NCBI GenBank assembly: GCA_030765065.1
Contig: CM060990.1
Coordinates: 663,598,618-663,662,617 of the forward strand
Source of the DNA: Deroplatys truncata
Taxonomy: Eukaryota > Arthropoda > Insecta > Mantodea > Mantidae
Reading direction: 5' to 3'
DNA: 64,000 nt
Position 1 is the stretch's first letter; every line of letters starts with the position of its first letter. Both the position numbers and the translations under genes were made by a program. Shown piece after piece: positions 34,796-44,412 of this stretch. The notes below the pieces were generated by a model that ran no database searches, had not been told where the DNA came from, and saw nothing but the letters and a program-made list of their open reading frames with translations.

Positions 34796-36213
34796 CTGTC
34801 AAATTGGATTTTATTACCAGCACAGTTGAAATGTTTGTGACCACAAACATTCCTCTTGAAAAAGCAGACCATCCTGCATTTAGAAGTTGGTTGCATCGTC
34901 AAGTTGTGGGAGGAAGTGAACTACCATGCAGTGATAACCTTAGGAGGTAGTATTTACCACAGCTCAGATAAAAGAAAAGTTACCGCTGTTGCTGCTTTAA
35001 AAAACAAAAACATTGCTATTATGAGCGACGAAACAACGGACAAGAAGGGCAGAGCAGTGTTTGTTGTTATCTTATTTACTGTAGAACCAGCAGACCATCA
35101 GGAGTAGTATGTTGCAGCTGTAACATCCCTGGAGGCTATTAACAGATAAATTTGTGCTAGTGCGATTTCTGATGACCTGCAGGATATGCCGGTTGGGTAC
35201 AATTAGGTGGTGGCATTTGTCAGTGAATCGGCAAGGTACACGAATACATATTTCCAGGGTCTTAAAATTCTTCTGTCTGATCAGGTTGTTCAGGTACTAT
35301 GTTGGGCACACAAAATTATTTATTGGCTGAAATTCTTCCATGCAATCTCACGGAACTAAATAGGGTGGATATGTCAGTCAAACAAATGTTTTTGAATGCA
35401 AGAAAAAGGCGCCATGCATTCAAACAATACCTTGACCAGTTCACCAGCTGGCCTCTTCCCCCATCCCTGTTCCAACACGTTGGAACTCTTGGTTAACAGC
35501 AGTTGAATGGCTGACAGAGAACTGGCACATTTTCTTAATTTCCTACATTCAGGAAGGGCAGAGGAATGCAATTTCAACTCTGGCTGCAAATTCCTGAGCA
35601 GTCTCAAGGAGAAGGATCTACATGTTCATTGCTTGTTTGTGAAGTCACTTAGTATACTACTGAAGTCATTGCTCATTCAATTGGAGATTAGCAAGCAGCC
35701 TCAGGAGGGGGAACTCTATCCACGACTTCATCATCTGAAGAAAAGACTTCATGATACTACAGGAGATGTTTTTAGTGATCAAGTGAATGATGGCATGAAA
35801 AAAATTAAGTGTGTTCAAAGAGGAAGGAATATAGAAACTTTGAAGAACATTGCCGTCCATATGTGTGTGAAATTGGACAGTTTAATTTCTTCTGATCCAG
35901 CCAGAGCAATCTTGGAGCTTGTTTCAGAGTTATTCTGCAGGCAGAATGTTCTTATTCAGAACACAGATAAGCTAAAGTCCCTGATGTCCCAAGTGCCCTC
36001 TTTAAAAAATGTTCCAGAAAATGAAGCTATGCATGGATATCTGGAACTCAAGGAACTCTTGCAGAAAACTGCGAACCTGAGTATCCTTGAAGCTCTGATA
36101 TCCATGCAGAGTACTCATAAAACATTTGTGGATGGAGCATTAAAAGCACTTTGGATACCAGTTTCAAATGTCGTCTGTGAACAATTTTTTGTAAGTTTTC
36201 TTGTGTTCTTATA
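34796..36213 (+). pseudogene. hAT transposase, catalytic and C-terminal part, broken
   Basis: Starts AVKLDFITSTVEMFVTTNIP then LEKADHPAFRSWLHRQV. A DDE entry region around 35010-35090 reads IAIMSDETTDKKGRAVFVV. An open stretch 35507-36214 covers the later alpha-helical region (FLNFLHSGRAEECNF...). It ends with VCEQFF before the LINE insertion. Several frame changes and stops lie between 34930 and 35510. The host CGGBP1 gene is related by descent but this is a transposon copy. Confidence 0.7.
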
Positions 36214-36291
36214 GATCGACAAATGGACTTGAGCATGACAAATCTGGAAATACTCTCCTCCTATACTTATGAAAGTAGCATTCAGAAGTGA

Positions 36292-36824
36292 TGATGATGA
36301 TGATGAGATGCGGTTTAAGGGCGCTAAACAGCTAAGGTCATCAGCGCCCTTACAAAGTATAAAATTTACAGTCCAAAAAATAAAAGACTGGTAAAAAACC
36401 GCATGGTTAAAAAATGGGATACAAACCCGTGATGTCCAAAAAGGTAAAATACAAAACACCAAATTCCAAAAACGGACACACTAAAAGCATGGTCAATAAA
36501 AGAATAAAACAACGTGCCAAGAACTGTAGAATGTGAGGGACATGAGCGCCAGATGTTCACTGGAGAGTAGAGGCCCCATTAAAAAGACAATATAAAATCA
36601 CACAGTCAAAAGACGCTCAGCACCTCAAATGCATCGGCTAAAACCAATGTCACTGATAAAATGTAAAACACATTCTACAGCACATGCGTCGTCTGCCAAA
36701 ACGTTGGCTAGGCCAAAAGGCAGACCAACACAAACGCGCAACGGAGCTAAAACTTGACACTCAGTTAAAATGTGACGCACCGTTAAGGGCGCATCACACT
36801 CCTCACAGAGAGGTGCTGGGTCAT
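36292..36824 (-). mobile_element. 5'-truncated I-type LINE copy
   Basis: A 533-bp copy of the 3' end of the 20178-26269 family, with the TGATGATGA tail at 36292. It is flanked by an exact 12-bp duplication ATTCAGAAGTGA (36280-36291, 36825-36836). It runs from the C-terminal zinc region of ORF2 to the tail and differs at scattered sites from the full-length copy. It is inserted in the nested hAT. Confidence 0.9.
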
Positions 36825-37455
36825 ATTCAGAAGTGAGTGGATATGTATTTTATTAATGCATATCGAGGGATAAGAACAGAGACTTTGTAACTGACATTTT
36901 AGAAAATTATAGATTTTAACACAAAATACATTGGAGAAACAATACAAATGTTTCTGTAGAGATCTTGCATCAATCATAGAACTTTAAAATACATAACTAG
37001 CATTATCTTGTATGTGAAGAAAAAACTAGTTCGTTATTTGAAAAACTCATGAGGAAAATAGACATATTTAATAAAAACCAAAATGTAAATGTTCAACTTA
37101 TAATTAATATAATAAACACACAGCTGCCAAAATATTACTCTTATAATTTATATAGAAACTGCAATTGTTTTTTCTCTGCTGTTACCCAAGAATTTTCATG
37201 TATTTACTCAAGAATTTTTACCTTTATTGCTCAAGAATTTTAAGGATGTCTACCCAAGAATTTTATGGGTCCCTAGCAATAACATTACTTTTTAATAACC
37301 AAGTTTTATTCAGAGAAGCCTTTGTCATATAATTTATTTAAAAACGATAATATTACATAATAAATTCTGACCTTATGCTACAGTTCAAGTGCATACATTA
37401 AACGTGCAATAGTTTGTTCTAATGTTACAATGTTCGTTGCGTTCATCCTCACTTT

Positions 37456-37740
37456 TTAAGCCATCACAACAAAGAGGTTTGTTTTGTGTTCTTGTCCTTT
37501 TAGTCTGTACAGTTCATTTTCCATTTTTTGACACATAGTAAGCATTTCATTACTAACACTGAACTTTTGGAAATATGCTCTTGTATTTTGCAAACCTTGT
37601 AGAGCATCTATGAATTTAATATTCTCTACATTTACCTTATAGCACATATCTTGATCTACTTTGTCTTCTTCTTCTTCCATGACTGACATAAGTTTATCAT
37701 TAAGCACTTCATCAATGCTGTGCACTTCACAAACATTCAC
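37456..37740 (-). pseudogene. Tigger-like transposase C-terminal remnant
   Basis: Minus-strand open stretch: SIDEVLNDKLMSVMEEEEDK, then IKFIDALQGLQNTRAYFQKF and MCQKMENELYRLKGQEHK. An acidic segment followed by an A-L-x-x-L-x-x-x-R-x-Y-F helix is the usual tail of insect Tigger transposases. The DDE core is missing. It lies in the right remnant of the 31140-38239 element. Confidence 0.5.
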
Positions 37741-38241
37741 TTGATCATCACAAGCAACGTAATTATCAAATTACACACCAGTAGGTTGTATGGATTCCCA
37801 TTCGTAAAGAAACCACAAAAGGGTATAACATGGAAACACCACAGTACAAGTACCAGCTGGTAAACAACACATTGTGTGAACAAACTCTTGCTGAATATAC
37901 CGTCCAACTGAACATAATTAAGCACAATTTTGATGGCAACCAGCGCGTGCTTATGGAAACAAAAATTCATATGGAAATAGAATCGTGCAGTCAGCTGCTG
38001 ATGGTACCGCTATCAACTGTATTGTGACGTTGCCATATATTGCATATAATTGAGGTGTTAAGTACTGTAGGGCACAAATATTCCTGTGCAAGATCGAGGT
38101 AAACATAAAATTGGGGAGCGTAAAATAGGAGACATTTTTATATTTCTTAAGTTGTGGACATTAATTTCGGACTTTAAATTAATGGTGTAGAATGCAGGAA
38201 AACGTAAATTTTGGAGTGTGTAAAATAGGGGTTCCAGTGTA

Positions 38242-40023
38242 ATTGGACTTTTGTGGTGCAAAACATTGTCTGCTGATTCAAATGTGGCAATTCATTCTTA
38301 GTAGCAGTTCTTTAGGATCCACCCATCTACCATGTGCTCTTTTGCTATCAATCTAGTCAAACGTTTGTGTCATGAATATATAGATTTACAACTAAATTAT
38401 TAAGTATTAGATTCATTTACATTGTATTCTTGTGAAAATTCATGACTCAAGGCATTCCACAATACTCGTTTCTTCAATTCAAAACTCTTGTAGTACAAAT
38501 GGCAACAAAGCAGCCATTAACACTTATTACACATCACTTCTGTTTTGGTCATTTAAAGCCTGAAAATAAGTATAATTTCTCTGATGACACAATATTTTAG
38601 TACTGAAAACAGTGCAATTGTTCATTCTGTTTACACATATTTCTGTGGCAGAAGTGTGACAAGGAGATGGCCTGAGATCATCATCTCCATTGCTGCAGCT
38701 GGCCAGAAACAAGAATTTCTGAAGCTTTGGAGCAACTTCATAACCTTCTAGAGGTAGAAGGGGCAGCAATCTATGTAACAATGGAACGTGATAGAGGAAG
38801 AAACTTATGTAATGCTAGCATTTTTAGTTTAAACCCAACAGCAAGTGAGCTGTTGTGATGTAGGAAGGCTGCTTCGATACATGGCATAGATTAGCCATGT
38901 AAGATATGTGAGTGAAGTAGGCATTTTTACAAGTATTTAACCATTTGCTTTAGTTTGAGACCTGAAAAAATTATGAAAAGTGGAACAAGTTGCTATGAGT
39001 AGACCCTGACAAAGACAAATTTATGGAGCATCTTGGAACTTTATTTGGACACAGTGGAGTCAGGAGTGGAATTTGGGTACAAGTTTAAGGAGATATTGAA
39101 GTAGCTATTGATGAAAATCAACTTAGAATTTAAGGGAAGAGGAATCAGGAAATGAAATGGATCAGGAATGAGAAACAATTTTCAGAAAGTGAAATTTCAT
39201 TTGGAACTAACATACGTTCACTGAAATCTATAGTGATGAAGTGCATGAGTAAAATTAACAGGGGGATTAAAAACCTGATTGAGAGTATTCCAAAAGAAGT
39301 AAGAGAAATAAGATGTGATAAGGCTGGTTCACAATAACCAGGAATAGAAACCAGAATTGGGACAATAAGGTTAAAATACATGTCATATAGTGTGAGCATT
39401 CACAATTATCAGAAAGATTACCGAAGCCCAGGAATGGTCAAGTTTCAAATTTTCCATTCCCATTACCAGAAACAGCTTTAGTTGTGCCAAAATTTAAGTA
39501 TGTTGTAAGCATGTATTTGTAATTGTATACTTATTGCATATAAGTAAATTCAAAGAACTCAATGAAGTAAGCAAACATAATTTCCGTGGATGACAGCAAT
39601 TTGTTGATGTACCCTGTCCTAATGGTTTCAGGTGGATAGCGCCTACAGCTTGCATTTAGGAGGTCTCAGGTTCAAATCACATACACAGGCCAATCTGCTC
39701 GGGATTTTTTTATGGATTTCTCAAGTAAATATGGAACTAGATACTTAAGTGCCACAACCCAAAGTTTCCCACTCCAATGAAAGTAAAGTCAATCAAATAT
39801 ACGGCACACATAGCTGACTATGCAGTCTTTTGAGCAGGTTATTCAGTAGATAGTACAGAAAGGAGACTACAGAACTAAGGTCATTTGTCTGGTATACACT
39901 GACATTATGCAGCTGTAAAGTTTAAAAATGTACCTAAAGCATTCTCTAGGGGAGAAAAAAAATCATAGTGTAAGGCATGACATGAAATATAATATGACAG
40001 TGACTCATAATACTATCAGAAAA
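38242..40023. other. Spacer with SINE and MITE-end fragments only
   Basis: A tRNA-SINE-like segment occurs at about 39625-39720 (GTCTCAGGTTCAAATCAC as B box). GGCTGGTTCACAATAACC at 39323 resembles sequence at 58405 and, inverted, at 62518, probably ends of one MITE family. The open frame at 38527-38781 (minus) has no recognisable domain. Confidence 0.35.
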
Positions 40024-40037
40024 ACATAACAGTATGT
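40024..40037. repeat. Target-site duplication of Penelope palindrome, left
   Basis: ACATAACAGTATGT, identical to 42925-42938. Confidence 0.85.
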
Positions 40038-40083
40038 AATTTATTTAAAGGTGAGTCGAAATTGTTACACTAACATCACTTAA

Positions 40084-40139
40084 GTTTACTCACTTAACAT
40101 GTTTCGGGAAACCGTTGTTCCCATCCTCAGAAGGTTAAC
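40084..40139 (-). ncRNA. Candidate type I hammerhead ribozyme in Penelope terminal repeat
   Basis: Minus strand: CTGAGGA, stem II GGGAAC/GTTTCCC, GAAA, minimal stem III C-AT-G, and predicted cleavage after GTT. Penelope elements are known to carry such ribozymes. Confidence 0.6.
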
Positions 40140-42778
40140 TCGACTGGCCCGTGTTGTTGGTGTTTCCATTTTTTGGACTGGATCCTGTGGTGGCATCTTG
40201 TGGTGGAGAAATGTACTTCCAGAGAGGATTTGGTGGCGGCAAATCAAAATTCATTAGATGTGTGTTGTGTTTTAGAATGGTGATCTTCTCCCATGCATCT
40301 AATTCGGCTGCAAATTTGGCTGGTTTGACTAATGTAATATTGGGTTTGATGTTGTGATTAGTGATCCAAAAATGGTGTGAAACTGCAGATTTGTCCATTT
40401 GTTTGTATTTAATACATCTCATGTGCTCCTTTAGCCTAGTTTCTAAGTTTCTTTTTGTCTTACCAATGTATACTTTATTGCAATCTGAACAAGTGATTTT
40501 ATAGATTCCAGCTTTTTTGTCTTGTGGAATGGGGTCTTTTAACTTGTTACAAAGTAATTTCTCTATGTTAAATTTGTTCTGTGGAGCTAGGATGATGTTA
40601 TGTTTCATGATAATCTTCTTAAATTTGTGAAATGTTCCTGGGTGGTATGTGAATTTCTTGAACTTTAGTTCTTTATCTTGCTGGCTGAGATTAGTTGTGT
40701 TTCTGATGTGCATCTGTCGTTTGAATTTTGCAATTTTTTTGTCAATAGTTGCTTTGTTGTACCCATTATGTATTGCTGTGTCTACTATATGCTGGTATTC
40801 TAACTGGTATTCTTTTTTATTTAAGGGGGTATATACCAGTCTATGTGTTAGGCTGTTTAGTACTGCATGTTTGTGTGTGGTTGGATTGAAACTCTTATTT
40901 TTTATGTAATTAGTAGAGTGTGTTGGCTTCCTGTATATGCCAAAGGTTAGGTTCTTTTGTTCTCTGATGATTTTTAGGTCTAAAAATGGTAGCATGCCTT
41001 CTTTTTCTATTTCTATGGTGAATTTTATTGATTGGTTCTGTAGGTTTAGTAAGGCTAAGGAGTCTTGTATGAACCTATTAGGGACAACAGCGAAGATGTC
41101 GTCAACATATCTGTGCCAAACTTTAAACATGTATGGAAAGGAAGTTGTTATGTGTATTTCTAAGTAGCTCATAAATAAATCTGCCAAGAAGGGTGAAAGT
41201 GGGTTGCCCATGGTTAGACCAGTTGGTTGTTGATAGAACTTCTTATTGAAACTAAAACAATTTTGTCCAATGCATAAATTGGTAAGTTGTATGAGGTCTT
41301 CTATTTCTTCTTCAAGTAGGTTAGTCTGCTGTAGCCATTTCTTTAATTGACGCAGGAGTTGATCTGTAGGGACACTTGGAAATAGTGCAGTGACATCAAA
41401 GGAAACTAATCTGTCTTCTGGTTCGAGTTCCAGGGATTTTATCTTCTGTATTAAATTAAATATTTAATACAGAAGATAAAATCCCTGGAACTCGAACCAG
41501 AAGACAGATTAGTTTCCTTTGATGTCACTGCACTATTTCCAAGTGTCCCTACAGATCAACTCCTGCGTCAATTAAAGAAATGGCTACAGCAGACTAACCT
41601 ACTTGAAGAAGAAATAGAAGACCTCATACAACTTACCAATTTATGCATTGGACAAAATTGTTTTAGTTTCAATAAGAAGTTCTATCAACAACCAACTGGT
41701 CTAACCATGGGCAACCCACTTTCACCCTTCTTGGCAGATTTATTTATGAGCTACTTAGAAATACACATAACAACTTCCTTTCCATACATGTTTAAAGTTT
41801 GGCACAGATATGTTGACGACATCTTCGCTGTTGTCCCTAATAGGTTCATACAAGACTCCTTAGCCTTACTAAACCTACAGAACCAATCAATAAAATTCAC
41901 CATAGAAATAGAAAAAGAAGGCATGCTACCATTTTTAGACCTAAAAATCATCAGAGAACAAAAGAACCTAACCTTTGGCATATACAGGAAGCCAACACAC
42001 TCTACTAATTACATAAAAAATAAGAGTTTCAATCCAACCACACACAAACATGCAGTACTAAACAGCCTAACACATAGACTGGTATATACCCCCTTAAATA
42101 AAAAAGAATACCAGTTAGAATACCAGCATATAGTAGACACAGCAATACATAATGGGTACAACAAAGCAACTATTGACAAAAAAATTGCAAAATTCAAACG
42201 ACAGATGCACATCAGAAACACAACTAATCTCAGCCAGCAAGATAAAGAACTAAAGTTCAAGAAATTCACATACCACCCAGGAACATTTCACAAATTTAAG
42301 AAGATTTTCATGAAACATAACATCATCCTAGCTCCACAGAACAAATTTAACATAGAGAAATTACTTTGTAACAAGTTAAAAGACCCCATTCCACAAGACA
42401 AAAAAAGCTGGAATCTATAAAATCAATTGTTCAGATTGCAATAAAGTATACATTGGTAAGACAAAAAGAAACTTAGAAACTAGGCTAAAGGAGCACATGA
42501 GATGTATTAAATACAAACAAATGGACAAATCTGCAGTTTCACACCATTTTTGGATCACTAATCACAACATCAAACCCAATATTACATTAGTCAAACCAGC
42601 CAAATTTGCAGCCGAATTAGATGCATGGGAGAAGATCACCATTCTAAAACACAACACACATCTAATGAATTTTGATTTGCCGCCACCAAATCCTCTCTGG
42701 AAGTACATTTCTCCACCACAAGATGCCACCACAGGATCCAGTCCAAAAAATGGAAACACCAACAACACGGGCCAGTCG

Positions 42779-42836
42779 AGTTAACCTTCTGAGGATGGGA
42801 ACAACGGTTTCCCGAAACATGTTAAGTGAGTAAACT
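42779..42836 (+). ncRNA. Candidate type I hammerhead ribozyme, plus arm
   Basis: CTGAGGA at 42789-42795 matches the CUGANGA core. Stem II (GGGAAC, loop, GTTTCCC) spans 42797-42813, GAAA is 42814-42817, and a 2-bp stem III with loop AT is followed by the expected UH (cleavage after 42823). CTT/AAG begins stem I. Confidence 0.65.
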
Positions 42837-43019
42837 TAAGTGATGTTAGTGTAACAATTTCGACTCACCTTTAAATAAATTCAATACACATCACTGTTTC
42901 TAGCTTCTTTTCATTACAATACACACATAACAGTATGTCTTTTGTAAACAGGTTGCCTAGTAATCTCTGTGGTTTGAGGCAGTATTTTAATACCTGAATA
43001 ATTTCAATTGTATTATATA

Positions 43020-44000
43020 AAAGTAAATTCAATAACAGCCCGCCTTGAAACAATATGTATGTAATAATTGTTTAAATGTATGTAACAGTCATTGCATATG
43101 CTTATTTTTATTGTAAGGCATGTTTAATAATGTTATGTGAATACATTACATACTTTAATAATGCAAGAGCTGTGAGAATAATAAGTTTTAAGTTGCTAAC
43201 AATCAGGTAATAATGAGGTAACCTTGTAGCAATAATGAGTTACAGTGTTTGAAAATTACTAGTCATGATTATAGCAACGATAAGGTAAATTCAGTAACAG
43301 TTTAAAATTAGTCAATCAACAGCAAAGAAAAGCTTTAAGTAAAATGCAGATATTCTATTGGACTACAATTAGCCAATCAGAGACTTGAAATACCGAAGCT
43401 TACGGGTTTAGACCGTTGATAGTTGCTCAGTTGCTGGCAAGCCTTGGTAGTGAACAGATGGAAGATGTGTTCTCTACAGGAATATTACGTGTGAATCGTA
43501 AAATATGTATACGCGCTAAGTGAAAGTATTAAAGATTCTCACAGATCTTAAAAAGTGTAGTGCTTTATAAATGTGCAAGGATTAATAAAAGAAGTGAATT
43601 TAAAAAGTTAAATTCTGTGATGTCTACATTCTTGTTGCACCAAGCCTTGACTAAGATATACGTGACTCTACAAACAAGACTGACGCAGCCAAGGCAGACA
43701 TAAGCATAAATAATATATAGAACCAGTTTTAATAACAAAGTTAAATATTATAGTGTAAAACTTGGAGTGTAACAAAAAAATTACATCGTAAAATCAGCTT
43801 CTCGTACGTAGCAGCATATTGCGTAATACCAGTAACTATTACATAATCAACAAAATACAAAACGACGCCCAAAGCATGTTGCAAACTCCTTAAACCAACT
43901 AATAAATATTACGAAAAACATATTACGTAACTAAAATACCTATCAAGTCTAAAAAAATATTACGTGAACAAAACAACAACGAACTTCAGGTTATATATAT
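43020..44000 (-). repeat. Dispersed repeat of about 1 kb, copy 2 (inverted relative to 32330)
   Basis: Homologous to 32330-33285 on the opposite strand. It starts just inside the right flank of the Penelope dimer (ATTCAATAACAGCCC at 43027) and runs to the TTACGTAATAT-rich part near 43930. Identity is patchy, so both copies are old. Confidence 0.6.
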
Positions 44001-44357
44001 AATGACTTGAGTTAAAATGTTGGCTGCCTTGATATATACAGCATCAGCCATCTTTGTTTTTTGGTCATATGAATAAAGGTGTGTTGTCTATAATCCCCTC
44101 CCCTGCACAAAAGAGAGAGATAAGCATTGCTGTGTTACCTACAGTTACTGATCTCCACATGTGATGGCATTACACCAAGACTCAGAGTTTCAAACCCGCA
44201 AGTTGCACTTCTGAGGTTGGAACTGCAGGTAGAATCACTGGAGAAGGCCATCAGTACCGTCCTGTTCCTGCTTCTTCACAGTATAGCTGCAGAAAAATAA
44301 AATAAGTTATGAACTTATTTAAAGGTGAGTCGAAATTGTTACACTAACATCACTTAA

Positions 44358-44412
44358 GTTTACTCACTTAACATGTTTCGGGAAACCGTTGTTCCCATCC
44401 TCAGAAGGTTAT
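44358..44412 (-). ncRNA. Candidate hammerhead ribozyme, 3' terminal repeat of full-length copy
   Basis: Same core and stems as at 42779-42836, located just downstream of the 834-codon gene. Confidence 0.6.

Larger units (their letters stand above)
31541..37275 (+). mobile_element. Second hAT transposon, nested in Tigger, itself hosting insertions
   Basis: Ends TAGAGACCCGTA (31541) and, reversed, TAGGGACCCATA (37275). Exact 8-bp duplication GCAATAAC lies on both sides (31533-31540, 37276-37283). CAAGAATTTT recurs four times just inside the right end (37185-37262), a subterminal repeat typical of hAT. The 5735-bp span includes an LINE fragment and a roughly 1-kb dispersed repeat inserted later. 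It encodes a CGGBP1-type hAT transposase with intron-like gaps. Confidence 0.88.
31140..38239 (-). mobile_element. Second Tigger/pogo-type element, split by a nested hAT
   Basis: Left end CAGTGAAACCCCTATTTTAC (31140-31159) pairs with the right end, which reversed reads CACTGGAACCCCTATTTTAC (38220-38239). Both are flanked by TA. Removing the hAT insertion leaves about 1.36 kb, so it was already an internally deleted copy. A transposase C-terminal remnant lies at 37456-37740 on the minus strand, consistent with the orientation. The TTTTACGY subterminal motif repeats near the right end. Confidence 0.75.
40038..42924. mobile_element. Penelope-like element, head-to-head palindromic dimer
   Basis: Two 5'-truncated copies face each other: 40038-41456 (minus) and 41462-42924 (plus), nearly identical, meeting at an AT-rich centre (41451-41470). 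Each arm holds the C-terminal half of the RT plus GIY-YIG gene and the terminal repeat with its ribozyme-like motif. The whole unit sits in one 14-bp target duplication. One arm keeps an open 358-codon frame; the other is broken. Very low divergence implies recent insertion. Confidence 0.9.

Noticed and set aside
34796-36213. Host CGGBP1 gene
   Set aside because: The sequence is bounded by hAT inverted repeats and an exact 8-bp duplication and is broken, so it is a transposon copy.
40649-40909. Repeated 86- and 76-codon frames opposite the Penelope gene
   Set aside because: Identical antisense shadows recur in every Penelope copy and track the coding strand.
32330-44000. Solo LTR pair
   Set aside because: The two copies lack clear TG...CA ends and short target duplications, and no associated internal genes were seen, so the family is left open.
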